From the NCBI GenBank assembly GCA_946548085.1, contig CAMNPN010000103.1:1-61311 (forward strand): a stretch of DNA of 61,311 nucleotides. The letters are read 5' to 3'. The DNA comes from an uncultured Prevotella sp. GTDB taxonomy: Bacteria > Bacteroidota > Bacteroidia > Bacteroidales > Bacteroidaceae. Position 1 is the first letter of the stretch, and each line of letters starts with the position of its first letter. This document shows, one piece after another, positions 29,068 through 38,369 of the stretch. The notes beneath the pieces are model-generated. The model was not told the origin of the DNA, ran no database searches, and saw only the letters and a list, made by a program, of their open reading frames with translations. Both the position numbers and the translations under genes were made by a program.

Positions 29068-30573
29068 ATGATGCATAAGAGAAACATGAGATTATTCTTA
29101 TCAGTGGTTATCGCAGCCGTGTGCTGCGGTAACCTTCATGCTCAGGCTGTACCTGATGCTGGACGGTTCCTGCCGGGCCCTCCTGTGGAAACATCTGTAG
29201 AGTACATCAAGGATTATCTCCAGTATGCCTGGGGAAAGACCATGAGAGGCACAGACCTTGGCATACAGGCTCAGAACGATTTTAACGCCAAGGCACCTTA
29301 TTATTTGGATGCCTTTTCCAAGGCCATAGGTGTTACGCTGTCAAGTAGTGAAACTCCATATATAGCAGAACTCTTTGAGTATTGCATGGAATATGGCAAC
29401 AAGAGCATCAAGCAGGCCAAGAGCTCATTCTCATTCTTCCGCCGTCCCTATGTGCGTTTCGACGAAACATCGCTCATTCCCGATCAGGAGGGCGACTATA
29501 CATACGAGAGTTCCTTTCCCTCGCGTGAGGCCCTGATGGGCTGGATGTATGCCCTGCTGCTCTCAGAGATCTGTCCTGAGAAGCAAGACCAGATCCTGTT
29601 CTGCGGCTATCAGTTTGGCCAGGCCTCTGTGGTGACAGGTTATCATTGGGACAGTGATGTTCAGGCAGCCCGTCTGCTGGCGAGTGCTTTGGTGGTACGA
29701 CTTCATGACCATACTGGTGTCAATGCGATGATTGCCTCGGCAAAGACAGAATATGAGAAAGTATCAGGCACGGTATATGTCAGTCCTGCATTGACGGAAG
29801 AAACCAATCAATACTACAACAACGATCAGTTGCCCGATGCCGTCAACTATCTGCCGGCACCGCCTGATACAGTCTCTGCACTTGCCACTACCGACCTGAG
29901 TAAGTTTATTGAAGGCAAGAGCATCCGTTCGACCGACGAAGGACAGGTAGCCATCGACGATGTAAACAATGATCTGGACTATCTGCTGACAATCTTTTCT
30001 TCTGCTTTTGGCAGAACCCTCTCGGCTACGACAACCCCTGAGCTGTATAAGCTTTGTGAGCGCATGTATTATCTGGGCGACGGTGCTACCCGCAGTTGCA
30101 AGAACTATTACAAGCGCCCTCGGCCCTATAAACAACTGAACGAGGCCACAGCCTATCCGCCAGCAGAGAATATTGAGAAAAATATCGGTGCCTATCCCTC
30201 TGGCCACGCCTCTACAGGATGGCTCTATGCACTGGTGCTGTCAGAGCTGAATCCCGATGCTGAGGAAGACTTGCTGGCACGTGCCTACCAGTATGGACAG
30301 GGACGAGTCATCACAGGTTATCACTGGCAGAGTGATGTAGAGGCCGGACGCCTGGTGGGCTCTGCCGTCTACGCCCGTCTGCACAACAGCAAGGAGTTTC
30401 TGAAGCAGTTCGAGCTTGTCAAGAAAGAACTTGACGGCACCCTCGGTGTGCGTTCTGTCGTAGCAGATAATACAGGCGATGCAGCTGTCTACAATCTTGG
30501 CGGTGTGAAGGTTCTTGGCGAACCGTCGCAGAAAGGCGTTTATATCCAAGGCGATAAAAAAGTGATACGCTGA
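29068..30573 (+). CDS. Double PAP2 acid phosphatase with one degenerate domain
   Basis: 501 residues from the ATG at 29068, 11 bases after hppA (an alternative start is 29086; an upstream frame to 28930 lies inside hppA). A signal peptide is cut near HAQ-A. Two PAP2/class A acid phosphatase domains follow. Domain 2 has all three motifs: KRPRPY (349-354), PSGH (377-380) and R413 with GYHWQSD (417-423). Domain 1 keeps RRP and GYHWDSD, but PSGH reads PSRE (151-154) and the arginine is Ser187, so it should be inactive. The end (VYNLGG, KGVYIQGDKKVIR) resembles a T9SS sorting domain. It overlaps the next gene by one base. Confidence 0.88.
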   Translation: MMHKRNMRLFLSVVIAAVCCGNLHAQAVPDAGRFLPGPPVETSVEYIKDYLQYAWGKTMRGTDLGIQAQNDFNAKAPYYLDAFSKAIGVTLSSSETPYIAELFEYCMEYGNKSIKQAKSSFSFFRRPYVRFDETSLIPDQEGDYTYESSFPSREALMGWMYALLLSEICPEKQDQILFCGYQFGQASVVTGYHWDSDVQAARLLASALVVRLHDHTGVNAMIASAKTEYEKVSGTVYVSPALTEETNQYYNNDQLPDAVNYLPAPPDTVSALATTDLSKFIEGKSIRSTDEGQVAIDDVNNDLDYLLTIFSSAFGRTLSATTTPELYKLCERMYYLGDGATRSCKNYYKRPRPYKQLNEATAYPPAENIEKNIGAYPSGHASTGWLYALVLSELNPDAEEDLLARAYQYGQGRVITGYHWQSDVEAGRLVGSAVYARLHNSKEFLKQFELVKKELDGTLGVRSVVADNTGDAAVYNLGGVKVLGEPSQKGVYIQGDKKVIR

Positions 30574-31232
30574 TGAGACTCACGATTTTATCGATTATCC
30601 TATTCTGGCTCTGTGGCTGCCTTCCTGCACAGAGCCAGGATTTTGATGCGTGTTTCTCTATTCATGAGATTCCCGACTCGGTATGGCAGAAGATGCAGGG
30701 AAAGACTTATCAGCCCAACGGCATCATAGGCCGCAAGGACTTACGCTACCTCAAAGTCATGCACTGGGACTATGATGGGAAGTCTCATCACGGCGAACTA
30801 GTCTGCAACCAACTCATCGCCAAGAAACTTATCAGCATCTTCATGGAACTCTACCGCCAGCACTACCCTATCCAGAGGATACGCCTGGCTGATGAGTATG
30901 ATGCCGACGACGAACGACAGATGCGTGACAACAATACCAGCTGCTTCTGCTATCGTCCAGTGTCGGGCACGAAGAAGCTTTCATATCACGCCCGTGGTCT
31001 TGCCATCGACATCAACCCTCTCTATAATCCCTACATAAGGACAGGAAAGAACGGTGAGCGTATCGTAGAGCCCGTCACTGCAGGGCCTTATTGTGACCGC
31101 AAGAAAGACTTCCGATACAAGATTGATAAGAATGACCTGTGCTATCGGCTCTTTCTGAAGCACGGATTCTTTTGGGGCGGAGCCTGGCGGACGGTGAAGG
31201 ACTTTCAGCACTTTGAGTTTCACCCGGAGTAA
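30573..31232 (+). CDS. M15-family peptidase (D-Ala-D-Ala carboxypeptidase-like)
   Basis: 219 residues. The signal peptide contains a possible lipobox (FWLCGC), so it may be a lipoprotein; cleavage at SQ-D is the alternative. The M15 zinc site is visible as SYHARGLAIDINPLYNP (His and Asp ligands) and the final DFQHFEFHPE (His ligand and catalytic Glu region). Such enzymes trim peptidoglycan stem peptides or crosslinks in the periplasm. The start codon shares a base with the stop of the PAP2 gene (TGATG), indicating translational coupling. Confidence 0.9.
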   Translation: MRLTILSIILFWLCGCLPAQSQDFDACFSIHEIPDSVWQKMQGKTYQPNGIIGRKDLRYLKVMHWDYDGKSHHGELVCNQLIAKKLISIFMELYRQHYPIQRIRLADEYDADDERQMRDNNTSCFCYRPVSGTKKLSYHARGLAIDINPLYNPYIRTGKNGERIVEPVTAGPYCDRKKDFRYKIDKNDLCYRLFLKHGFFWGGAWRTVKDFQHFEFHPE

Positions 31233-31285
31233 TTAAGCGTTATCTGCAACTTTATATAAAATACATATCTAACTAATTAATTATC

Positions 31286-33898
31286 ATGATGAAAAAGATT
31301 ATTGTAATGAGTATGCTGGTTGGACTCGCTATAGGAGTCTCGGCCCAGCAGAAGTATCCGTGGCAGAATCCACAGCTGCCGACGCCAGAACGTGTGGAGA
31401 ATCTCATCTCGATGCTCACCCCCGAGGAGAAAGTTGGTCTGATGATGAATAAGTCGATATCAGTCGACCGTCTAGGCATACCCTCCTACAACTGGTGGAG
31501 CGAGGCCTGTCACGGTGTGCGCCAGGGTGGATACACCGTCTTCCCTCAGCCCATCGGTATGGCCGCTGCCTTCAGCGAGAAGTTGGTCTACGACGTCTTC
31601 TCGGCCGTAAGCGACGAGGCTCGCGCCAATTGGAACCGTACCGACCATAGCGATCCGAAGCTATTCAATGTCCCTATGGGCGTCATCTATTACCCAGGTA
31701 ACCCCGAGCTGACATTCTGGTGCCCAAACGTGAACATCTTCCGTGACCCTCGTTGGGGACGCGGGCAGGAGACCTGCGGCGAAGATCCCTACATGAATGC
31801 CGTACTGGGCGTTCAGACTGTACTGGGTATGCAGGGCAATGACAAGCGCTACTTCAAGACCCATGCCTGTGCCAAGCACTACGCCGTGCACAGCGGGCCG
31901 GAGCCCTTGCGTCACTCGATGAACGTTGAGCCCACCAACCGCGACCTTTGGGAGACTTATCTACCCGCCTTCAAGGCGTTGGTGAAGAAGGCCGACGTGC
32001 GCGAGGTGATGTGTGCCTATCAGCGTTTTGAGGGCAAACCCTGCTGCACCAGCGACCGCCTGCTCATTGACATCCTACGCAACAAGTGGGGCTACGACGG
32101 ACTAGTGGTCACCGACTGCGACGCCATCAACAACTTCTTCAACCGTGGCCAGCATGAGACTCACAAAGATGGGCTCTCTGCCTCTGTCGACGCTGTGCTT
32201 AACGGCACCGATCTCGAGTGTGGTAAGGTGTTCATGATGCTCACCGAGGCTCTGCAGAAGAACCTCATCAAGGAGAGCGACCTCGACCAGCATCTGCGCA
32301 AAACGCTCACAGGCCGCTTCGAACTCGGCATGTTCGATCCTGCCGACATGCTGCCCTGGGCGAACCTCGGTCCCGAGGTCATCAGTTGTGAGGCCTTCGA
32401 CGTCCTCGCCACCCAGGCTGCCCGTGAGTCGATGGTGCTGTTAGAGAATAAGGGAAATGTATTGCCTCTTTCAAAGAGCATCAAGACACTGGCCGTCATT
32501 GGCCCTAATGCCGACGATGCCGCCATGCTCAACGGCAACTATGGCGGCACACCCACCGAGGCTCACACCCATTCGCTGCTCGACGGCATCAAAGCTGCCC
32601 TGCCCAGCACGAACATCATTTACCACAAGGCCTGTGAACTCAACGATGAATATGCCACCATCCACCACCTCCAGGATTTTAACGATGGACAGGGCATAAA
32701 GGTAGAGTTCTGGAACAACCGCGAACTAGAAGGCGAGCCCGCCAAAATTGAATACCTCACCGAGCCGTTCAACTTCTCCACCTTCGGTGCCTGGGGCTTT
32801 GCACAGGGCGTGAGCCGCGATAGTCTCTCCGTACGCATCAGCGGACAATACAAGTCCACCTTCACCGGCGAGATGAAATACACCCTTATGACAGACAACG
32901 GTTATATCCTGAAAGTCAATGGTGAGGTGGTCGAAGAGGCCAAGGGTGGCATGCGTCGCGGCTTCGGTTTCGGAAGAAAGCCTGAATACAAGTCGTTCCT
33001 CGTCGAGGCTGGTAAGACCTACGATGTTGAGATCGAATACCGTCACGGCAATGGCCAATTCGCCATGCTACGTGGTGACATTTGCGAACGCAAGATAGCC
33101 GACTTTACGGATCTAGCTAAGGAATTAAGTGTAGCCGATGCCATCGTCATTATCGGCGGTATCTCCGCACAGATGGAGGGTGAAGGCGGCGACAAGCAGG
33201 ATATCGAACTGCCGAAGGTGCAGCAGATGCTCGTCCGCGCCATGCATGCCACAGGCAAGCCCGTCGTCTTCGTCAACTGCTCCGGCTCAGCCATCGCTTT
33301 CGGCAGTGTCGAGGGTCAGTACGACGCGTTGCTGCAGGCATGGTATGCCGGTCAGGGAGGCTCGAAAGCGCTGGCAGAGGTGCTCTTCGGCGACTACAAT
33401 CCAGGTGGCAAGCTACCCGTAACGTTCTATCGCTCTACCGATGACTTGCCAGATTTCCTCGACTACTCGATGAAGAACCGCACCTACCGCTATTACACCG
33501 GCCAACCGCAGTACGCCTTCGGCTTTGGCCTCTCCTACACAACCTTCGCTCTTGGCAAGGCCCGGCTCTCCAAAACCTCGATGAAGGCCGACGGTAAGGT
33601 GACGCTCACCGTGCCCGTCACTAATACCGGCAAGTGCGAAGGCTCAGAGACCGTACAGGTCTACGTGAAGGCTCTTGACGATCCTGGCGCACCCATCAAG
33701 GCACTGAAGGGATTCCAGAAGCTCTCCCTCGCCCCGGGCGAGACCGCCAGCGCCACCATCACCCTCGGCGGCGAGGCATTCGAGTACTATGACGATACTA
33801 TCGACGAACTCTCCGTCCGTCCTGGCCGCTATCAGATACTCTACGGCACCTCGTCGCGCAACGAAGATCTTCGGGTGCTTGACTTTAAGGTGATCTAA
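31286..33898 (+). CDS. Glycoside hydrolase family 3 with PA14 insert (beta-xylosidase/glucosidase)
   Basis: 870 residues with a signal peptide (IGVSA-QQ). The N-terminal GH3 barrel contains NWWSEACHGV, WGRGQETCGEDPYM, and the nucleophile region GLVVTDCDAI. The second sandwich domain is interrupted around residues 460-600 by a PA14-like beta-domain (LMTDNGYILKVNGEVV, VEIEYRHGNGQFAML). The Fn3-like end follows (VPVTNTGKCEGSETVQVYV). This layout matches beta-xylosidases and beta-glucosidases of rumen and gut Prevotella that act on xylan or glucan oligosaccharides. The substrate cannot be fixed from sequence. There is no SusC/D pair nearby. No clear promoter was found in the 53-base gap upstream. 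Confidence 0.94.
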   Translation: MMKKIIVMSMLVGLAIGVSAQQKYPWQNPQLPTPERVENLISMLTPEEKVGLMMNKSISVDRLGIPSYNWWSEACHGVRQGGYTVFPQPIGMAAAFSEKLVYDVFSAVSDEARANWNRTDHSDPKLFNVPMGVIYYPGNPELTFWCPNVNIFRDPRWGRGQETCGEDPYMNAVLGVQTVLGMQGNDKRYFKTHACAKHYAVHSGPEPLRHSMNVEPTNRDLWETYLPAFKALVKKADVREVMCAYQRFEGKPCCTSDRLLIDILRNKWGYDGLVVTDCDAINNFFNRGQHETHKDGLSASVDAVLNGTDLECGKVFMMLTEALQKNLIKESDLDQHLRKTLTGRFELGMFDPADMLPWANLGPEVISCEAFDVLATQAARESMVLLENKGNVLPLSKSIKTLAVIGPNADDAAMLNGNYGGTPTEAHTHSLLDGIKAALPSTNIIYHKACELNDEYATIHHLQDFNDGQGIKVEFWNNRELEGEPAKIEYLTEPFNFSTFGAWGFAQGVSRDSLSVRISGQYKSTFTGEMKYTLMTDNGYILKVNGEVVEEAKGGMRRGFGFGRKPEYKSFLVEAGKTYDVEIEYRHGNGQFAMLRGDICERKIADFTDLAKELSVADAIVIIGGISAQMEGEGGDKQDIELPKVQQMLVRAMHATGKPVVFVNCSGSAIAFGSVEGQYDALLQAWYAGQGGSKALAEVLFGDYNPGGKLPVTFYRSTDDLPDFLDYSMKNRTYRYYTGQPQYAFGFGLSYTTFALGKARLSKTSMKADGKVTLTVPVTNTGKCEGSETVQVYVKALDDPGAPIKALKGFQKLSLAPGETASATITLGGEAFEYYDDTIDELSVRPGRYQILYGTSSRNEDLRVLDFKVI

Positions 33899-33969
33899 AG
33901 AACATCATTCAAGGAGATACTTTCCACGGGTCATGGAGATGCCTTCCACGACTCACAGAGGTGCTATTA

Positions 33970-34006
33970 TGCTAATGCCTTCCACGGTTCATGGAAGGCA
34001 TTAGCA
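33970..34006. terminator. 15-bp perfect palindrome after the GH3 gene
   Basis: Bases 33970-33984 pair perfectly with 33992-34006 around a 7-base loop (CGGTTCA). It lies 70 bases after the GH3 stop and before the next promoter. No T-run follows. Two partial copies of the TCCACG-N-TCA core precede it (33922-33937 and 33943-33959). Confidence 0.55.
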
Positions 34007-34038
34007 CAAATACAGGAATAAAAATAGATGCGAAATAA

Positions 34039-34070
34039 TTTGTAACATTCAATATTATTCAGTAACTTTG
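34039..34070 (+). promoter_or_regulatory. Promoter of the GH25-MORN gene
   Basis: TTTG (34039-34042), a 20-base spacer and TAACTTTG (34063-34070). The start codon lies 28 bases downstream. Confidence 0.75.
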
Positions 34071-34098
34071 CATCCTCAAACGCCCCTACACTAGCAGA

Positions 34099-35436
34099 AT
34101 GAACAAGTCATTTGCACTATCGATCATCGTTATCGGCACTATCGTTGCCGTAAACTTGCTCGCTGTAAAGCCCCACCAAACAGGACTATGCCTGGGCGAG
34201 ACATGGGCGGCACAGGCCATCGTTCCGACTGACTCACAACAACTTCGAAAGGCGGCGTATCTTTCACCCCTACCCGGCGACGAACTGGATTACTATCTGA
34301 AGCGCCATAACCTGGAGGATGAAGGCTATGAGATGGTGGTGGCTTTTGCAGGAGGCAAGCGTCATGAGGTGGTTCTCGACCAGAATATTCCTCTGTGGAA
34401 CGTGGGTGAGTGGAATAGCCATCGCAGAGAGGGAACAGTCATCGCACTCGACGCGCTGGGCAGAACTATCGTAGGTGTCTGTAGGAATGACTCGATTACG
34501 ATGGGTGTCAGGGTTGACTCGACAGGCAATTACGTGGGTGACTTCAGGCAGAACCAGGCCACGGGTCACGGAGCCTATACCCGTACAGACGGCCAAGGCT
34601 ATTATGAAGGCCATTGGATTGATGGACAACGCGACGGGTTCGGGCTAGCTGTAGAGACTGCCACTAACGGAGAGATGAACCTACGTGCAGGAATCTGGCA
34701 CGGCAATCGTTTCATGGGTGAACGCATGCGCTATACGACCGAGCGGATATACGGCATCGACATTTCGCGCTACCAGCACGGCAAGGGTAGGAAGAAATTT
34801 CCAATACACTGGAATCGTCTGCGCATCACGCACGTTGGCAAGCGTGGCAACCATAACGTGAGCGGCATAGCTGACTATCCAGTATCGTTCGTATATATTA
34901 AGTCGACTGAGGGTACCACCATACGCAACCAATATTTCGTCGCAGACTATAGAAAGGCGCGCAGACAGGGCATCCGTACTGGCGCCTACCATTTCTGGTC
35001 GGTCCGCAGGGACGGCGCTGAGCAGGCAAAGTATTTCATCCGCAACACCCTGTTTTGCAGCGGTGACCTGCCACCTGTGCTCGATATAGAACCCTCCGAC
35101 GCACAGATTAGGATGATGGGCGGCGAAGAGCGAATGTTTGAACATATCCGTACATGGCTGAGGATTGTCGAGCACCACGTGGGAGTGAAGCCCATACTCT
35201 ACGTGAACCAGCGGTTTGTAAACAACTACCTCTCGAAACAGACCGACTTGAAGCGTGACTATAGCGTGTGGATAGCGCGCTACAGCGAATATAAGCCCGA
35301 CTTGAGGCTTACTTTCTGGCAACTATCGTCAGACGGAAGAGTGGCAGGCATTCAAGGCGATGTAGATATCAACGTATTCAACGGTTACCAGAGTCAGTTC
35401 GAAACGTTCCTCGAAGAGACTTGCATACAGAAATAA
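34099..35436 (+). CDS. GH25 lysozyme-like hydrolase with N-terminal MORN motifs
   Basis: 445 residues. An N-terminal hydrophobic segment (ALSIIVIGTIVAVNLLAV) serves as signal or anchor. A region of about 110 residues is followed by two MORN motifs (ATGHGAYTRTDGQGYYEGHW, QRDGFGLAVE; about 155-185). The GH25 muramidase domain runs from about residue 218 with GIDISRYQHG, FVYIKSTEGT, GAYHFWS and the catalytic DIEPSD, ending FWQLSSDGRV and GDVDINVFNG. GH25 enzymes cut the N-acetylmuramic acid-N-acetylglucosamine bond. Both acidic residues of the active site appear present. It begins a run continuing through DUF4491, rlmH and the EFR1-like gene. Confidence 0.9.
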   Translation: MNKSFALSIIVIGTIVAVNLLAVKPHQTGLCLGETWAAQAIVPTDSQQLRKAAYLSPLPGDELDYYLKRHNLEDEGYEMVVAFAGGKRHEVVLDQNIPLWNVGEWNSHRREGTVIALDALGRTIVGVCRNDSITMGVRVDSTGNYVGDFRQNQATGHGAYTRTDGQGYYEGHWIDGQRDGFGLAVETATNGEMNLRAGIWHGNRFMGERMRYTTERIYGIDISRYQHGKGRKKFPIHWNRLRITHVGKRGNHNVSGIADYPVSFVYIKSTEGTTIRNQYFVADYRKARRQGIRTGAYHFWSVRRDGAEQAKYFIRNTLFCSGDLPPVLDIEPSDAQIRMMGGEERMFEHIRTWLRIVEHHVGVKPILYVNQRFVNNYLSKQTDLKRDYSVWIARYSEYKPDLRLTFWQLSSDGRVAGIQGDVDINVFNGYQSQFETFLEETCIQK

Positions 35437-35464
35437 TAGAATTTGAAATCAAATATAAACAGAC

Positions 35465-35854
35465 ATGTATTTTACTGGAATTAGTATTGCCATCATGACC
35501 TTCCTCACCATAGGCATCTGGCACCCGATCGTGATCAAAACAGAATACCATTGGGGCACACGTCCATGGTGTGTGTATCTGGCCATAGGCATCGTCTGTC
35601 TCACTGCTGCCCTCTTTACAGAGAATGTGTATTTATCCTCTTTTTTGGGCGTGTTTGGTGCATCGGCCCTCTGGGGCATCGGCGAACTGTTCTCACAAAA
35701 GAAGCGCGTGGAAAAAGGCTGGTTCCCCATGAACCCTCAGCGCCGTCACGAATATCAGAAGATAGACAAGAACGAGACACTCTGCCCAATGCACCACGGC
35801 AGGAGCATTTACGCCATCGACGACGATGAAGACACTGCTGATACTGGTCGGTAA
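35465..35854 (+). CDS. DUF4491 membrane protein
   Basis: 129 residues with three membrane helices in the first 80 residues (ISIAIMTFLTIGIWHPIVI, WCVYLAIGIVCLTAALF, FLGVFGASALWGIGELF) and a charged cytoplasmic tail (QKKRVEKGWFPMNP). This matches the DUF4491 family of Bacteroidota; no function is established. Its last 29 bases overlap rlmH, so the two are probably translated together. Confidence 0.85.
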   Translation: MYFTGISIAIMTFLTIGIWHPIVIKTEYHWGTRPWCVYLAIGIVCLTAALFTENVYLSSFLGVFGASALWGIGELFSQKKRVEKGWFPMNPQRRHEYQKIDKNETLCPMHHGRSIYAIDDDEDTADTGR

Positions 35855-36296
35855 GACTACAGACCGCCACTTTCAGGCAGGTATCGCAGACTACGTGGGG
35901 CGCATCAGCCACTATATGCCTTTCGACCTGGTGACGATACCTGAGCTCAAGAACACAAAGAGCTTGACAGAGGAACAGCAGAAGGTCGCTGAGGGAGAGC
36001 TGATCATGCGGCAGTTGCAGACGAGTGACACTGTGGTTCTGCTCGACGAACATGGTAGGGAGCTGCGCAGCGTGGAGTTCGCTCGATGGCTCGAGCAGAA
36101 ACGTAATACAGCACGGAGGCTGGTGTTCGTGATCGGAGGTCCTTATGGCTTCTCTGAGGCAGTCTACGCAAGGGCCAACGCGCAGTTGTCACTGTCAAAG
36201 ATGACGTTCTCGCATCAGATGGTCAGACTGGTATTTACCGAACAGGTGTATCGTGCCTGTACGATTATCCGAGGCGAGCCCTATCACCATGAATAA
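35826..36296 (+). CDS. rlmH: 23S rRNA (pseudouridine1915-N3)-methyltransferase
   Basis: SPOUT methyltransferase of 156 residues acting on helix 69 of the assembled ribosome. Family motifs are LLILVGKT at the start, VVLLDEHGRELRSVEFA, the SAM-knot FVIGGPYGFSEAVY, and the C-terminal LSKMTFSHQMVRLVFTEQVY. The length equals the family norm. It overlaps the DUF4491 gene upstream. Confidence 0.97.
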   Translation: MKTLLILVGKTTDRHFQAGIADYVGRISHYMPFDLVTIPELKNTKSLTEEQQKVAEGELIMRQLQTSDTVVLLDEHGRELRSVEFARWLEQKRNTARRLVFVIGGPYGFSEAVYARANAQLSLSKMTFSHQMVRLVFTEQVYRACTIIRGEPYHHE

Positions 36297-36315
36297 AATA
36301 ACTTGAAAACGCGAT

Positions 36316-37137
36316 ATGATATTCTATTTCACAGGCACAGGAAATACGAAATGGGTGGCACGCCAGATTGCTGACGCAATCGGAGAAGAATTGTTATACA
36401 TTCCCGACCTGATAAGGCAAGGACGATACGAGTATTGTCTCCATAAGGGCGAGCGGATCGGATTCTGCTTTCCCACACATGGTTGGCAGCCGCCAAAGAT
36501 TGTGAGAACGTTCATCAGCCGGCTACGCCTATGCCGGACACAGGCAGGCGAGCAGCCGTACTGCTGGGCGCTTACCACCTGTGGAGACAACATGGGAGAA
36601 GCGATGACTATCCTGAACAAGGAACTGGCAGCCAACAAGCATTTGCAAAGCGACAATGGTCATCTACTCCAGGCAGAAACACTATTTGCCGTGATCATGC
36701 CAGAGAGTTATGTATGTCTGCCGTTTATGAAGACCGACTCAGAAGAGAAGGAAGCCATGAAGATAGAGCTGGCACGACAGCAGATGCCACATATCATACA
36801 GATGGTCGGCGAGCGTCGCCGAGGTATTGAGGAACTGGAGAAGGGAGCAACGCCCAGACTCTATTCTTATGTTATTGGCAGCTATTTCAACAAGCGGATG
36901 ATAACAGACAGGAAGTTTACGGTCGATGCAGACGTATGTACCCGTTGTGGGGTGTGTGCCAAAGTCTGTCCTGTGGATAATATCAAAGGTACACCGCCCG
37001 CATGGATTCACAACGAGCGATGTACTTGCTGTCTGGCCTGCTATCACCATTGTCCCGTACATGCCATCAACTACGGCAGCATTACAAGGCAGCGCGACCA
37101 GTATTATTTCGGCCATCAGCCGAAAAAATGTAAATAG
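36316..37137 (+). CDS. EFR1-type ferredoxin protein (flavodoxin plus 2x[4Fe-4S])
   Basis: 273 residues. The N-terminal part is a flavodoxin-like domain with the phosphate loop TGTGNTKWVARQIA at residues 6-19. The C-terminal part has two 4Fe-4S clusters: CTRCGVCAKVCP and CTCCLACYHHCP. Such EFR1 proteins are cytoplasmic electron carriers. The partner cannot be deduced from context. It lies 19 bases after rlmH and is convergent with yggS. Confidence 0.9.
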   Translation: MIFYFTGTGNTKWVARQIADAIGEELLYIPDLIRQGRYEYCLHKGERIGFCFPTHGWQPPKIVRTFISRLRLCRTQAGEQPYCWALTTCGDNMGEAMTILNKELAANKHLQSDNGHLLQAETLFAVIMPESYVCLPFMKTDSEEKEAMKIELARQQMPHIIQMVGERRRGIEELEKGATPRLYSYVIGSYFNKRMITDRKFTVDADVCTRCGVCAKVCPVDNIKGTPPAWIHNERCTCCLACYHHCPVHAINYGSITRQRDQYYFGHQPKKCK

Positions 37138-37193
37138 TGTCAGCCGAAGAAGTTTGATGAGATGACTTGCCCCACCCCGGTTGACAGCAACAA

Positions 37194-37868
37194 TTAATAG
37201 ACGCGAGGGCCGAAGATAGCTGTACCCACGCGTACCATTGTCGAACGTGTCTGCAGGGCAATGGGATAGTCGTCGCTCATCCCCCACGAACGTTCGCAGA
37301 AGGTGTCATCGTCGGCAAAATACTGGGCCTTCACCTCGTCGAAGAAGTCTGCGGCAGTCTGCATCTCACGCCGGATTTGTTCGTGGTCATCGACAAACGA
37401 TGCCATCATCATCAGTCCGCAGATTCGCACATGTTGCATCTGGCGCCACTCGCCAGCCGCAAGGAGTTCGCGACAGGCATCCAGCGAGAGGCCGTACTTG
37501 GTGGCCTCTTCAGCAATATGAAGCTCTAAGAGAACGTTGATGACACGTCCGCACTTCTCTGCCTGGCGGTTAATCTCTCGCAGGAGCTTCAGCGAGTCAA
37601 CAGCCTCAATCATAGACACATACGGTGCGATATATTTCACCTTGTTCGTCTGCAGATGGCCTATGAAATGCCACTCGATATCCTTTGGCAACGACTCGTG
37701 CTTCTGGCGCAGTTCCTGCTCATGGCTCTCCCCGAAGATGCGTTGCCCTTCCTCATAGGCGGCGAGGATATATTCATTAGGATGGTATTTGGAAATTGCC
37801 ACAAGGCGTACACCCTGTGGCAATGTGTCCAATACATTGTGAAGTTTTCCTTTTACGTCGTAGTCCAT
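37194..37868 (-). CDS. yggS: PLP homeostasis protein YggS
   Basis: Single-domain pyridoxal-phosphate-binding protein, 224 residues, that keeps vitamin B6 and amino-acid pools balanced. The PLP lysine lies in LVAISKYHPNE. Further motifs are GESHEQELRQKHE, IEWHFIGHLQTNKVKYI, GLMMMAS and a final SWGMSDDYPIAL followed by VRVGTAIFGPR. It ends the operon pseudokinase-DUF4494-yggS, five bases after DUF4494. Confidence 0.95.
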   Translation of the reverse strand: MDYDVKGKLHNVLDTLPQGVRLVAISKYHPNEYILAAYEEGQRIFGESHEQELRQKHESLPKDIEWHFIGHLQTNKVKYIAPYVSMIEAVDSLKLLREINRQAEKCGRVINVLLELHIAEEATKYGLSLDACRELLAAGEWRQMQHVRICGLMMMASFVDDHEQIRREMQTAADFFDEVKAQYFADDDTFCERSWGMSDDYPIALQTRSTMVRVGTAIFGPRVY

Positions 37869-37873
37869 TGTTA

Positions 37874-38356
37874 CTATTGTTCGTATTCGGGCTTGTCTTC
37901 TTGCTTATCGCCCTTCTTGTATTCAAAGACATCCATCAGCGTGGTCTCTGACACGGAGGCGATGACATAGTCGATCATCGTACCGCCCATCACCTCGTCG
38001 ATGTTCTTCACCGCACCGTTGAAGGAGCCTGCCTGCACGAGGTAGTTCACGCTACTGCGTTTCTCCTTGTCAGTCTTCTCGTCGATGGTGATGAACTGTA
38101 GCTTTGCCTTATACCATTTGTCGGCCATATCATCGTCGGAGAAGAATATCTCCTTGTAAGTAGCCTTCTTGATGTCGGCAACGTCGAACTCTCCGCTGAT
38201 ATAGCTCGACATCTCTTCCATGATGCGCTCTTCAGCCTCGCTGAAGCTCAAGGCGTCGACAACGTAATTCTCATTAACTTTCTTCTGCAAGCCGTCTTCC
38301 ATCACTTTTTCGTAACGGATCTTGCATTCAAACCAAATTGCTGTTCTAGATCTCAT
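37874..38356 (-). CDS. DUF4494 protein
   Basis: 160 residues, soluble, with a pattern of beta strands and helices (IWFECKIRYEKVMEDGLQKK, VVDALSFSEAEERIMEEM, WYKAKLQFITIDEKT). This fits DUF4494, a Bacteroidota family that I associate with yggS neighbourhoods; its function is unknown. It starts 13 bases after the pseudokinase gene. The C-terminus is highly charged (KKGDKQEDKPEYEQ). Confidence 0.88.
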   Translation of the reverse strand: MRSRTAIWFECKIRYEKVMEDGLQKKVNENYVVDALSFSEAEERIMEEMSSYISGEFDVADIKKATYKEIFFSDDDMADKWYKAKLQFITIDEKTDKEKRSSVNYLVQAGSFNGAVKNIDEVMGGTMIDYVIASVSETTLMDVFEYKKGDKQEDKPEYEQ

Positions 38357-38369
38357 ATTTTGCTTAAAA

